From Faecalicatena contorta (GTDB lineage Bacteria; Bacillota; Clostridia; Lachnospirales; Lachnospiraceae): a stretch of DNA of 64,000 nucleotides. Numbering within the stretch: the first letter of the stretch is position 1; every line of letters begins with the position of its first letter. Location of the stretch: NCBI RefSeq assembly GCF_039521745.1, contig NZ_BAAACT010000087.1. One strand, given 5' to 3'. Position numbers and translations under genes: made by a program. Positions 18,151-27,196 of the stretch are shown in pieces. The notes beneath the pieces were generated by a model, which searched no databases, was not told the origin of the DNA, and worked only from the letters and a program-made list of their open reading frames with translations.

Positions 18151-18476
18151 CTATAAAAGGATGTGAGGGGTGCTGCAGCTGGAGCTGGTTTCCTCCGGGA
18201 GTGTGTATGGCTTTTGAAAGCCCGCACCACTTGATAAGAAACAGTAACAGACAAAATGCGGGAAATAGAGGGACATGCCGCAGTTGGCCTAAAATCTTGA
18301 TGATTTTAGGCCGCCGGCGGCAACAGAATTTGTTTTGGTAAAACAAATTCTGCCCTCTATTTCCCACATTTTCTCTGTAACTGTTTCTAATCGCGTTATA
18401 AGGATTTTAAAAAGCCATACACACTCCCGGAGGAAACCAGCTCCAGCTGCAGCACCCCTCACATCCTTTCATAAAG
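18151..18476. repeat. Large nested inverted repeat, element 2
   Basis: A 326-bp structure. Outer arms 18151-18215 and 18410-18476 are nearly perfect over about 65 bp. Second arms 18238-18273 and 18353-18388 pair over about 36 bp with one slip. Inside are two adjacent hairpins: GGCCTAAAATC/GATTTTAGGCC and CAGAATTTGTTTT/AAAACAAATTCTG. The core is nearly the same as that of element 3 in opposite orientation, with paired (compensating) base changes. Confidence 0.95.
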
Positions 18477-18886
18477 CTAGGTGCAGCAAGAGGGAAGGGA
18501 TGATTCTTTTTGGGTGGGATTCAGACGGGGGCAGCGGATGGTGGCTGGCTGTGCGGAGTGTTAATGTGGTTTTTTTGATGAATATTTTTTAATTGTATTG
18601 GGGAGCCGTCCGCAAGGATTAGGTTACAGGGGGCTTTTGAGTATAATTTATTTCGGGGGTATACGTGACCCGTCTGTAAGACATGTATTATAGGAAATTA
18701 TATAGATATAATTTATTCAGTAGCCATGCAACAGCCCCGCACGTCAAAACGTGAGTTACAGGAAACTTAGTATAAAATACAAATCCCAGCTCCGCGTCGT
18801 CAGGGCAGATCCACCGCCCCCGTATGAAGTTACTATAAGCTATTCCTCCGCCACCCTGACGCAATCCTGCCGATTGGATGAACCCA
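18477..18886. other. Non-coding stretch with three degenerate ~48-bp repeat units
   Basis: No credible gene. Units at about 18607-18653, 18669-18719 and 18738-18779 share GTCnnnAAGGA, GTTACAGGA-like and TATAATTTATTC-like blocks. Further units of the same family occur at 28725-29116. Confidence 0.55.
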
Positions 18887-19177
18887 GCTAAGTAAGAGGT
18901 GTGGCTTGCTCCTTGGGGAGTGTGTATGCTGATTCAGAATCCCTCAAAGTAAGCGTTAGAAGATGTTAGCGAAAAAACAGGTAAAATTGAGGGCAAAATT
19001 TGTTTTACCAAAACAAATTTTGTTGCCGCCGGCGGCCCAAAATCATCAAGATTTTGGGCCAACTGCGGCAAGTCCCTCAATTTTACCTGTTTTTTCGTTT
19101 ACATCTTCTTCGTGAACGGCCGGGATTTGAATCAGCATACACACTCCCCAAGGAGCAAGCCACACCTCTTACTTAGC
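18887..19177. repeat. Large nested inverted repeat, element 3
   Basis: A 291-bp structure. Outer arms 18887-18943 and 19122-19177 pair almost perfectly. Second arms 18961-18993 and 19074-19107 pair over about 32 bp. Two inner hairpins, CAAAATTTGTTTT/AAAACAAATTTTG and GGCCCAAAATC/GATTTTGGGCC, complete it. Relative to element 2 the core is inverted and carries compensating changes in both hairpins. Confidence 0.95.
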
Positions 19178-19228
19178 GCCCCCCTTACCCAAACATCCGT
19201 AATTTCGCATAAAATTCCCCATAATAGC

Positions 19229-19257
19229 TTGACTTCCCCCCTTTTTTTGAATATAAT
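19229..19257 (+). promoter_or_regulatory. rpmH promoter
   Basis: TTGACT (19229-19234), 17-bp spacer, TATAAT (19252-19257): a near-perfect sigma-A promoter 125 bp before rpmH. It would drive the rpmH-rnpA-yidD-yidC-jag operon. Confidence 0.85.
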
Positions 19258-19381
19258 TAAGAGCAGTGTCTTTTTTGTGTATTATATAGGTATATATTTT
19301 TTAACAAAGACGGCAGGCGAAAGTGATAATAATTGTAATACTTTATAATAAGTATATCAATCAAAGGGAGGTGTATCTGCG

Positions 19382-19516
19382 ATGAAAATGACATTTCAGC
19401 CAAAGAAAAGACAGAGAGCAAAAGTTCATGGCTTTAGAGCAAGAATGAGCACACCAGGCGGAAGAAAAGTTTTAGCTGCCAGAAGAGCAAAAGGAAGAAA
19501 ACAGTTATCAGCTTAG
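19382..19516 (+). CDS. rpmH: 50S ribosomal protein L34
   Basis: A 44-residue, strongly basic ribosomal protein: begins MKMTFQPKKRQRAKVHGFR and contains RMSTPGGRKVLAARRAKGRK, the canonical L34 sequence. ATG at 19382 follows AGGGAGGTG. First gene of the rightward operon next to the origin, a near-universal arrangement. Confidence 0.98.
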   Translation: MKMTFQPKKRQRAKVHGFRARMSTPGGRKVLAARRAKGRKQLSA

Positions 19517-19573
19517 GCCGCATCTATGTGGCCTTTTCTTCTATTTATAAAAGAAAAAGGCAAAGGGAATTCA

Positions 19574-19915
19574 ATGAAATTTTCCGAATCTTTGAAAAAA
19601 AATAAGGACTTTCAAATTGTTTATAAAAGCGGAAGATCTTATGCTAATAAGTATCTTGTGATGTATGTGAAGGAAAATGGGCTGGACAAAAACAGGCTCG
19701 GTATTTCCGTTAGTAAAAAAGTGGGGAACAGTGTTGTCAGGCATCATCTGACAAGGTTGATCCGAGAAAGTTATCGGCTTTTAGAAGAACATTTCCAAAG
19801 TGGACTTGATATAGTCGTAATAGCCAGAGTAAGTGCAAAAGAGAAGTGTTACCATGAGATTGAGAGTGCACTTATCCACTTGGGAAAGCTTCATGAAATA
19901 TATAAAGGGAAGTGA
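19574..19915 (+). CDS. rnpA: Ribonuclease P protein component
   Basis: Basic protein subunit of RNase P, which trims 5' leaders of tRNA precursors. 113 residues from ATG 19574, preceded by AAAGGG. The RNR-type motif is seen in NRLGISVSKKVGNSVVRHHLTRLIRESYR. The longer frame from 19526 runs through the rpmH-rnpA spacer and is rejected. yidD begins 6 bp after the stop. Confidence 0.96.
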   Translation: MKFSESLKKNKDFQIVYKSGRSYANKYLVMYVKENGLDKNRLGISVSKKVGNSVVRHHLTRLIRESYRLLEEHFQSGLDIVVIARVSAKEKCYHEIESALIHLGKLHEIYKGK

Positions 19916-19920
19916 CGCAG

Positions 19921-20133
19921 ATGAAGCATATTTTTATAGGGCTTATCAGATTTTATCAGAAGTATCTGTCCGGATTGAAGACGCAGTATCACTGTATTTA
20001 TACGCCGACTTGTTCACAGTACGGTATTGAAGCAATTCAAAAATACGGTGCTGTAAAGGGAGGCGCCCTCACAATCTGGAGAATTCTGCGCTGCAATCCA
20101 TTTGCAAAAGGCGGATATGATCCGGTACCTTAA
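19921..20133 (+). CDS. yidD: Membrane protein insertion efficiency factor YidD
   Basis: Small amphipathic membrane-associated protein that helps YidC insertion. 70 residues with the conserved YIPTCSQYGIEAI-type core (here YTPTCSQYGIEAIQKYG) and the end RCNPFAKGGYDPVP. ATG 19921 has AGGGA 10 nt upstream; a GTG at 19912 is possible but would overlap rnpA. It sits in the standard place between rnpA and yidC. Confidence 0.95.
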   Translation: MKHIFIGLIRFYQKYLSGLKTQYHCIYTPTCSQYGIEAIQKYGAVKGGALTIWRILRCNPFAKGGYDPVP

Positions 20134-20145
20134 GGAGGATAAGAG

Positions 20146-21435
20146 ATGTATGGAACTTTAGCTGCAGGTTATGCAGACTGGCCAATTATTCATCAGATTT
20201 CCTGGCTGCTTGGAAAATTGATGAATGGAATCTACAATGTATTAGATGGTGTATTTGGGATACAGAATATTGGTATCTGTATCATCCTTTTTACAATCGT
20301 CATATATACATTGATGATTCCGCTTACGATCAAACAGCAGAAATGGTCTAAAATGTCTTCGGTTATGAATCCTGAAATTCAGAAGGTTCAGAAAAAGTAT
20401 GCAAACAAAAAAGACCAGGCTTCCATGCTCAAGCAGCAGGAAGAGATGCAGACTATATATGAGAAGTACGGTACTTCACCTACAGGCGGATGTCTTCCGA
20501 TGCTGATCCAGATGCCGGTTCTCTTTGCTCTGTATCCGGTTATTCAGAATATACCGAATTATGTTAAGGGTGTAAAAGATGTTTATATGCCGGTTGTTAA
20601 CCAGATCATGGCAACGGACGGTTTCCAGAAGATCATGGAAAAGATCGGGGAAGCAAAACCTGTACTTATGAGCGCAAAATCTTACGATTATTCACAGGCA
20701 GATACACTTGTGAATGCGCTGTATAAATTCCAGGACAGCACATGGAATACTCTGGTGGACAAAATTCCTTCTCTGAAGGATATTGTGGAATCCACCACAC
20801 AGACAGTAGGACATCTTAACAGTTTTATCGGTATTAACATCGGTGAAGCGCCTTTTACAATGTTAATGGCGGCAATCAAAGATTTTTCAATTTTAGGTAT
20901 TATATTAGCAGTTATTATCCCGATCATGGCCGGTCTTACACAGTTTATCAGTGTAAAACTGCAGCCGCAGCCACAGGTTGAACCAGGCAATACGATGGCC
21001 AACTCCATGAAGACAATGACATATACAATGCCGCTGTTTTCCGTATTCATGGGATTCACACTTCCCGCAGGTCTTGGTCTTTACTGGGCAATCAGTGCAG
21101 TTGTAAGATGCGTACAGCAGCTGGCAATCAACAAATATCTTGGCAAAAAGTCAACAGATGAACTGATTGCGGAGAATCAGAAAAAGGCTGCCAAGAAACG
21201 TGAGAAAAAGGGAACATCCGCAAAAGAAATCAACAGAATGGCAACAACGAGCACCAGAAATGTAGAAGATAAGAAAAAATCAAAGATATCTGAAGCTGAG
21301 CGCGAAGAACGCCTGAAAAATGCAGCACAGTATACAAAGAGTGCGAAGCCGGGCAGTCTTGCTTCTAAGGCCAATATGGTGAGCAAGTATAACAGCGGTC
21401 ACGGCACAACAGATAAAAAGGATGAAGGTAAGTAG
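20146..21435 (+). CDS. yidC: Membrane protein insertase YidC/OxaA
   Basis: Inserts membrane proteins into the cytoplasmic membrane with or without SecYEG. 429 residues with five main hydrophobic segments, a charged cytosolic loop between the first two conserved ones (QKWSKMSSVMNPEIQKVQKKY), the conserved GGCLPMLIQMPVLFALY, and a lysine-rich tail of about 70 residues. The region between residues 150 and 235 is longer than in Bacillus SpoIIIJ and is probably extracellular. ATG at 20146 follows AAGGAGG, 12 bp after yidD. Confidence 0.95.
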   Translation: MYGTLAAGYADWPIIHQISWLLGKLMNGIYNVLDGVFGIQNIGICIILFTIVIYTLMIPLTIKQQKWSKMSSVMNPEIQKVQKKYANKKDQASMLKQQEEMQTIYEKYGTSPTGGCLPMLIQMPVLFALYPVIQNIPNYVKGVKDVYMPVVNQIMATDGFQKIMEKIGEAKPVLMSAKSYDYSQADTLVNALYKFQDSTWNTLVDKIPSLKDIVESTTQTVGHLNSFIGINIGEAPFTMLMAAIKDFSILGIILAVIIPIMAGLTQFISVKLQPQPQVEPGNTMANSMKTMTYTMPLFSVFMGFTLPAGLGLYWAISAVVRCVQQLAINKYLGKKSTDELIAENQKKAAKKREKKGTSAKEINRMATTSTRNVEDKKKSKISEAEREERLKNAAQYTKSAKPGSLASKANMVSKYNSGHGTTDKKDEGK

Positions 21436-21466
21436 GAGAGTCGGTGTAGAAAGGTAGGGATACAGC

Positions 21467-22330
21467 ATGAACGGTAGTATCAGAGTATCAGCAAAAACAT
21501 TAGATGATGCGATTACAGAAGCATTGATCCAGTTAGGTGTTACCAGCGACAGGCTTGAATATGAGGTGATTGAAAAAGGAAGCGCCGGATTTCTTGGAAT
21601 AGGTATGAAACAGGCTGTAATCGAGGCAAGAAGAAAGCCGGAGCCTGTAGTGGAAGAACCAAAGGCAGAGGAAAAAGAAGAGAAACCTGAGGTAAAGAAA
21701 GAGCCGGCAAGGGAGTTCAAGAAAAAAGAACACTATAAAAAAGAAGTGAAGCAAGAAGCTAAGAATGAGTTTAAGCGTGAATTTAAGAATGAAGTTAAAA
21801 ATGAAGTAAAAAAAGATACTGCTAAGACAGAAGCACAGCCTGCAATCAGACATGAAGCAGAGCTCGCAGAAGTAAAAGAGGAAACCAAAAAAGCAGTTGA
21901 AGCCTTCCTGCGAGATACATTAAATGCAATGGGAATGACCGTAGAGCTGATCTCTGATGTGGATGCCGATGGCGCGCTGGGCGTAGAGATGAAGGGGGAG
22001 AACATGGGACTCCTCATTGGAAAGCGCGGACAGACACTGGATGCACTGCAATATCTAGCTAACCGTGTTGCCAATAAGCATCAGGACGGTTATGTGCGTG
22101 TGAAGCTTGATACAGAGAATTACCGTGCAAGAAGAGAAGAGACATTGAAGAATCTTGCAAAGAACATTGCCTACAAGGTAAAACGTTCTAAGAGACCAGT
22201 TTCTCTGGAGCCGATGAATCCTTACGAGAGAAGGATCATACACGCGGCGCTTCAGTCTGACCCTTATGTAACAACACATAGTGAAGGGGAAGAGCCGTAC
22301 AGAAAAGTAGTTGTTACTTTAAAAAGATAA
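21467..22330 (+). CDS. jag: RNA-binding cell-elongation regulator Jag (KhpB/EloR)
   Basis: RNA-binding protein known in Firmicutes to pair with KhpA and influence cell elongation. 287 residues: Jag-N domain (1-52), a lysine/glutamate-rich linker (about 60-140) containing near-repeats of KxEFK(R/N)E, a KH domain with the IGKRGQTLDALQYL loop, and an R3H domain with NPYERRIIHAAL (Arg-x3-His). It lies just downstream of yidC, as usual, and ends the operon at a terminator. Confidence 0.94.
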   Translation: MNGSIRVSAKTLDDAITEALIQLGVTSDRLEYEVIEKGSAGFLGIGMKQAVIEARRKPEPVVEEPKAEEKEEKPEVKKEPAREFKKKEHYKKEVKQEAKNEFKREFKNEVKNEVKKDTAKTEAQPAIRHEAELAEVKEETKKAVEAFLRDTLNAMGMTVELISDVDADGALGVEMKGENMGLLIGKRGQTLDALQYLANRVANKHQDGYVRVKLDTENYRARREETLKNLAKNIAYKVKRSKRPVSLEPMNPYERRIIHAALQSDPYVTTHSEGEEPYRKVVVTLKR

Positions 22331-22350
22331 ATGAATTTGAAGCGAAAGAG

Positions 22351-22400
22351 GACGTTTCCGCTTCACGGATGCTTTCGTGAAGTCGTGAAACGTCTTTTTT
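22351..22400 (+). terminator. Terminator after jag
   Basis: Stem GACGTTT (22351-22357) with AAACGTC (22388-22394), an inner hairpin CTTCACG/CGTGAAG, and a T-run (22395-22400). It ends the rpmH operon. Confidence 0.85.
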
Positions 22401-22456
22401 AAGAATTTAATCTTATATGATGGGGTTATTTATATTTTAAAAGTTTTAGGATAATA

Positions 22457-22497
22457 TGAGGGAATTTCCGGTTATCCATTTGCCGGAAATTCCCTCA
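22457..22497. promoter_or_regulatory. Perfect 15-bp inverted repeat upstream of mnmE
   Basis: TGAGGGAATTTCCGG (22457-22471) and its complement (22483-22497) around an 11-nt loop, 22 bp before the mnmE start. There is no T-run, so an operator or leader hairpin is likelier than a terminator. The longer mnmE frame would translate it. Confidence 0.65.
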
Positions 22498-22518
22498 AAT
22501 ATCATGGGGAGGCTTGAA

Positions 22519-23931
22519 ATGAGAAAAGATACGATCGCTGCGATTTCTACGGGAATGACGAATTCAGGCATTGGGATTGTACGTATCAGCGGCCCGGAAG
22601 CATTTGAGGTCATAGACAGGATATATAAAGGGAAGGACAGGCTTTTGGAAGCTGAAAGCCACACCATACATTATGGATATGTAAAAGATAAACAGGAGAC
22701 GGTAGACGAAGTACTGGTCATGCTGATGCATGCCCCTCGTACATTTACCGGTGAGGATACAGTAGAAATCAATTGCCACGGCGGAAATTATGTGGTAAAA
22801 AGAGTATTGGAGACGGTCATTAGGAATGGAGCCAGGCCGGCGGAACCAGGGGAGTTTACAAAGCGCGCATTTTTAAACGGCAAGATGGATTTGTCTCAGG
22901 CTGAAGCTGTCATAGATGTAATTACTTCTAAAAATGAATATGCCCTGCAAAGTTCTATAAGTCAATTAAAGGGAAATGTTAGAAATAAAATAGAAGACAT
23001 AAGAAATAAAATAATATACCAAACAGCTTTTATAGAAACTGCTCTGGATGATCCGGAGCACATAGATATTGATGGTTATAGTGAGAAATTAAAATATGTC
23101 ATTGATGATATTTTAGTGGACATCAGAAAACTGATTGATTCTTCAGACAGCGGTCGCATCATGAAAGAGGGAATACAGACCGTTATTGCAGGAAAACCTA
23201 ATGCGGGAAAATCCTCCCTTCTGAACGTCCTATCCGGCCGGGAAAGAGCCATTGTAACAGATATCGAGGGAACTACCAGGGATGCCCTGGAAGAGCAGAT
23301 TCAGATGGGCGGGCTGACCTTGAATATGGTAGACACAGCCGGAATCAGGGAGACGGATGACATCATAGAAAAAATGGGTGTGGATAAGGCAAGAGATTAT
23401 GTGAAAAATGCGGATTTAATTATCTATGTGGCCGACGCATCAAGACCACTGGATAAGAATGACGAAGACATAATTCAGTTGACTGTAGGAAAAAAATGCA
23501 TCATATTATTAAATAAATCGGACCTGGAAACAGTTGTAACGAAGGAAATCCTGCAGAATACAATCGAAAGAGTATTTGAAAAAACAAAAAATGCAGGAAA
23601 TTATTCAAAAGATATTCCTATGATTGACATTTCAGCAAAGGAAGAGCAAGGAATCCAGGAATTTGAAGAAATACTAAAAACGATGTTCCTGAAGGGAGAA
23701 ATATCCTTTAATGACCAGGTATATATAACGAACATAAGGCAGAAGGCTGCCCTGCAGGATGCCTGTGAAAGTTTAAATAAAGTAATTGAGAGTATCGAGA
23801 ATCAGATGCCGGAGGATTTTTTCTCTATAGATCTGATGGATGCATATGAATCACTGGGCAGCATAACTGGAGAAACGATAGGAGAAGATTTAGTAAATGA
23901 AATATTCAGCAAATTCTGTATGGGAAAATAA
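22519..23931 (+). CDS. mnmE: tRNA modification GTPase MnmE
   Basis: With MnmG installs the 5-(carboxymethyl)aminomethyl group on wobble uridine 34 of several tRNAs. 470 residues: N-terminal tetrahydrofolate-binding domain, helical domain, and a G domain with G1 GKPNAGKSS, G3 DTAGIRE and G4 NKSD; it ends with the catalytic CMGK (CxGK). I start at ATG 22519 because GGGAGG lies 9 nt upstream; starting at 22456 would translate a perfect inverted repeat. It overlaps mnmG by 35 bp. Confidence 0.95.
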   Translation: MRKDTIAAISTGMTNSGIGIVRISGPEAFEVIDRIYKGKDRLLEAESHTIHYGYVKDKQETVDEVLVMLMHAPRTFTGEDTVEINCHGGNYVVKRVLETVIRNGARPAEPGEFTKRAFLNGKMDLSQAEAVIDVITSKNEYALQSSISQLKGNVRNKIEDIRNKIIYQTAFIETALDDPEHIDIDGYSEKLKYVIDDILVDIRKLIDSSDSGRIMKEGIQTVIAGKPNAGKSSLLNVLSGRERAIVTDIEGTTRDALEEQIQMGGLTLNMVDTAGIRETDDIIEKMGVDKARDYVKNADLIIYVADASRPLDKNDEDIIQLTVGKKCIILLNKSDLETVVTKEILQNTIERVFEKTKNAGNYSKDIPMIDISAKEEQGIQEFEEILKTMFLKGEISFNDQVYITNIRQKAALQDACESLNKVIESIENQMPEDFFSIDLMDAYESLGSITGETIGEDLVNEIFSKFCMGK

Positions 23932-25789
23932 AGACGAATATGATATCGCAGTTGTCGGAGCGGGGCATGCGGGATGCGAAGCGGCGCTGGCTGCGGCAAG
24001 GCTGGGATTTAAGACAGTTATATTTACGGTGAGTGTGGACAGTATTGCACTGATGCCGTGCAATCCGAATATAGGAGGCAGTTCTAAAGGGCATCTTGTA
24101 AGGGAAGTGGATGCACTTGGTGGTGAGATGGGGAAGGTGATTGACCAAACATTTATCCAGTCCAAGATGCTTAATAGGTCAAAAGGGCCGGCTGTTCATT
24201 CGCTGCGGGCTCAGGCGGATAAGGCTAATTATAGCAGGACCATGCGCCAGGTGCTTCAAAGTCAGAAGAATCTGGATATCCGCCAGATGGAAGTTACGGA
24301 CATTCTGGCGGAAGAAGGCAGAGTGACCGGAGTCCAAACTTACTCAGGGGCTATATACCGCTGCAGAGCAGTTGTACTTTGTACTGGAACTTACCTGAAG
24401 GCAAGATGTATTTATGGAGATATAAGTACGTATACGGGTCCAAATGGGCTGCAGGCCGCAAATCATCTGACTGACAGTCTGAAAGGTCTGGGGATTAAGA
24501 TGTATAGATTTAAGACAGGAACTCCTGCCAGAATTGATAAAAATTCTGTAGATTTCAGTAAGATGGAGGAGCAGAAGGGGGATAAGAGAGTCGTACCTTT
24601 TTCCTTCACCACGGATCCTGAGAAGGTCCAGATTGAACAGGCGTCCTGCTGGCTTACCTACACAAATGAAAAGACACATGAAATTATCAGGGCAAACCTG
24701 GACCGTTCGCCGTTGTACTCCGGTATGATTGAGGGAACAGGGCCCAGATATTGCCCGTCCATCGAGGATAAGGTTGTAAAATTTGCGGATAAAAACAGGC
24801 ATCAGGTATTTATAGAGCCCGAGGGAATTGAGACAAATGAAATGTATGTTGGCGGCATGTCCAGTTCCCTGCCGGAAGATGTTCAGTATGCCATGTATCG
24901 CAGCGTGCCCGGACTGGAACATGTTAAAATTGTCAGAAATGCTTATGCAATTGAATATGATTGTATTGATGCGAGACAGCTGAAAAGCACGCTGGAGTTT
25001 AAAAATTTGGAGGGCCTTTTTAGCGGGGGACAGTTTAACGGAAGTTCAGGTTATGAAGAAGCGGCCGCCCAGGGACTGATAGCGGGAATCAATGCGGCAA
25101 GAAAACTGCAGGGAAAAGAGGGAATCGTCATCGACCGTTCACAGGGCTATATAGGGGTTCTCATAGATGATCTCGTGACAAAAGAGAGCCATGAGCCTTA
25201 TCGTATGATGACATCAAGAGCGGAATACCGTCTGCTGCTGAGGCAGGACAATGCAGACCTGCGTCTGACAAAAATCGGTTACGAAGTCGGCCTGGTAGGA
25301 GAGGAGCGGTATCAGAGCCTTCTGGAAAAAGAAAAAATGATAGATGAGGAAATAAAGAGGGTTAGACATACTAATATAGGAACATCAGATGATGTGCAGA
25401 GTCTTCTAAAGTGTTGTGGGAGCACACCGCTCACATCAGGAACAACCCTGGCAGAGCTGATCCGCCGCCCGGAGCTGTCGTACGAATCATTGGCTCCCAT
25501 AGACAGACAGAGAAAAGAGCTTCCATTTGATGTAGTAGAGCAGGTAAATATTAATATCAAATATGACGGATATATCCGCCGCCAGCAGAGGCAGGTGGAA
25601 CAATTCAAAAAGTTGGAAAGCAAAATCATCCCGGATGACCTGGATTATAATGAAGTCAAGAGTCTGCGGATCGAAGCAAAACAGAAACTAACAGAAATGC
25701 GTCCATCATCCATAGGGCAGGCCTCCAGAATATCAGGAGTATCACCTGCAGATATATCCGTGCTATTAGTCTATCTTGAGAGCAGATAA
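23897..25789 (+). CDS. mnmG: tRNA uridine-5-carboxymethylaminomethyl modification enzyme MnmG
   Basis: FAD-dependent partner of MnmE. 630 residues, the standard size. The dinucleotide-binding motif VVGAGHAGCEAALAAARLG starts about residue 20; CNPNIGGSSKGHL, the second glycine motif GLFSGGQFNGSSGYEEAAAQG and the helical C-terminus with SRISGVSPADISVLLVYL are typical. ATG 23897 lies inside mnmE with AGGAGA about 11 nt upstream, suggesting coupled translation. Confidence 0.95.
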   Translation: MKYSANSVWENKDEYDIAVVGAGHAGCEAALAAARLGFKTVIFTVSVDSIALMPCNPNIGGSSKGHLVREVDALGGEMGKVIDQTFIQSKMLNRSKGPAVHSLRAQADKANYSRTMRQVLQSQKNLDIRQMEVTDILAEEGRVTGVQTYSGAIYRCRAVVLCTGTYLKARCIYGDISTYTGPNGLQAANHLTDSLKGLGIKMYRFKTGTPARIDKNSVDFSKMEEQKGDKRVVPFSFTTDPEKVQIEQASCWLTYTNEKTHEIIRANLDRSPLYSGMIEGTGPRYCPSIEDKVVKFADKNRHQVFIEPEGIETNEMYVGGMSSSLPEDVQYAMYRSVPGLEHVKIVRNAYAIEYDCIDARQLKSTLEFKNLEGLFSGGQFNGSSGYEEAAAQGLIAGINAARKLQGKEGIVIDRSQGYIGVLIDDLVTKESHEPYRMMTSRAEYRLLLRQDNADLRLTKIGYEVGLVGEERYQSLLEKEKMIDEEIKRVRHTNIGTSDDVQSLLKCCGSTPLTSGTTLAELIRRPELSYESLAPIDRQRKELPFDVVEQVNINIKYDGYIRRQQRQVEQFKKLESKIIPDDLDYNEVKSLRIEAKQKLTEMRPSSIGQASRISGVSPADISVLLVYLESR

Positions 25790-25898
25790 GATGTATCTGG
25801 GAATGATTGATAAGATAAAGATATTTCATTCTCAGGTACAAATTTAAAAGTAAGCGATGGTGCACAAAGTATTATGGTCAATTACCGGGAGAAAATAT

Positions 25899-26612
25899 AT
25901 GGAAAATAAATTTGAAAGTCAGCTGTTAGACTTGAATATCGAGTTGAGAGAAAAACAAAAACAGCAGTTCCGGAGATATTATGAATTACTGACTGAGTGG
26001 AACAAAGTCATGAATTTGACGGGAATCACCGAATATGACGAAGTCAATGAGAAACATTTTGTTGACAGCCTTTCTATTGTAAAAGCTATTGATATAGAAA
26101 ACATTAAAACAGTGATAGATATAGGAACTGGAGCTGGTTTTCCAGGTCTTCCTTTAAAAATAGTTTATCCACATCTACATGTAGTTCTATTGGATTCTTT
26201 AAACAAAAGAGTAAAGTTTCTTAACACAGTTATAGAGGAACTGGGTCTGAAAGAGATAGATACGCTTCATGGAAGAGCTGAAGATTACGCAAGGCAGACG
26301 GAATATAGGGAGAAGTTTGATTTATGTGTATCAAGAGCGGTGGCAAATTTATCAACATTGAGTGAGTACTGTATACCATATATACGGGTAGGGGGTATAT
26401 TTATATCTTATAAATCTGGTAATATAGAGGAGGAACTGCAGGCATCTCAAAAAGCAGTAAAAATCTTGGGAGGAAAGACAGAAAAAACAGTAAAATTCCA
26501 GCTTCCGGGAACAGAAATAGGGAGATCATTCGTAACGATAAAAAAAATAGAATCTACCAAAAAAAAATACCCTCGAAAAGCAGGTTTACCCTCAAAAGAG
26601 CCGATTTTGTAG
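25899..26612 (+). CDS. rsmG: 16S rRNA (guanine-N7) methyltransferase RsmG
   Basis: Methylates G527 of 16S rRNA. 237 residues, normal size, with SAM-binding IDIGTGAGFPGLPLKI, then CVSRAVANLSTLSEYC and YKSGNIEEEL. ATG 25899 has GGGAGA 6 nt upstream; the 14 extra residues from 25857 are not conserved. It follows mnmG after a 109-bp gap. Loss of rsmG gives low-level streptomycin resistance in other bacteria; this copy looks intact. Confidence 0.95.
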   Translation: MENKFESQLLDLNIELREKQKQQFRRYYELLTEWNKVMNLTGITEYDEVNEKHFVDSLSIVKAIDIENIKTVIDIGTGAGFPGLPLKIVYPHLHVVLLDSLNKRVKFLNTVIEELGLKEIDTLHGRAEDYARQTEYREKFDLCVSRAVANLSTLSEYCIPYIRVGGIFISYKSGNIEEELQASQKAVKILGGKTEKTVKFQLPGTEIGRSFVTIKKIESTKKKYPRKAGLPSKEPIL

Positions 26613-26641
26613 CGGGGAGGTTTCTTGGATGGTAGGGGGAC

Positions 26642-27026
26642 GCCCTTTGTGAGCTGGCAGGGGGTGGATCAAGGATGTGAAAAGGAATTGCGGTGTGGGG
26701 AAGTATGGACGCACTGGAGGGAGGTATACCGGTGCTTTCTGATACCGGCCGTTTAGCCTAGTTTCCGTAAGGATAAAATAGAAAGATCTGATGGAACCAG
26801 CGACATGCAGCCTCAAATCTGATGATTTGAGGCCTTAGTCGCTTCAAACTTTGCTTGGTCAAGCAAAGTTTGTCCATCAGATTTTTCTACTTTATCCTTA
26901 CGAAAACTAGGCACACTTAGCGGCATCAGAAAACACCGGTATACCTCCCTTAAGTGCGTCCATACTTCCCTACACCGCAATTTCTTTTCACATCCTTGAT
27001 CCACCCCCTGCCAGCTCACAAAGGGC
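26642..27026. repeat. Large nested inverted repeat, element 4
   Basis: A 385-bp structure, the longest of the family. Outer arms run from GCCCTTTGTGAGCTGGCAGG at 26642 to the complement ending at 27026 and pair over about 100 bp with small mismatches. Second arms pair near 26758-26796 and 26876-26912. The core has two hairpins, CCTCAAATC/GATTTGAGG and CAAACTTTGCTT/AAGCAAAGTTTG, the same layout as elements 2 and 3. It lies between convergent rsmG and the hydrolase gene. Apparent frames in it are artefacts. Confidence 0.93.
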
Positions 27027-27071
27027 TATGTGCTACCTCCGTGGAAAACATGCTGCGAAAATCGGTGGGAG

Positions 27072-27080
27072 TGTGGATAA
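27072..27080 (-). other. Isolated DnaA box
   Basis: TGTGGATAA, an exact TTATCCACA on the minus strand, in the non-coding gap between rsmG and the hydrolase gene. A single copy, so it may be chance. Confidence 0.35.
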
Positions 27081-27196
27081 GTATGAAAGATTTGAGAGGA
27101 GAAGGGAATAATTAATTTGAAATTAAAGATTATAAGTAAGCCGGGAGATGACTGCTTTCGCAACCGACTACCATCTGATTGGATGAACCAAGTTTC

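Noticed and set aside
18033..18592. Open frames over element 2
   Set aside because: Mirror-image products of the inverted repeat, no ribosome sites and no homology.
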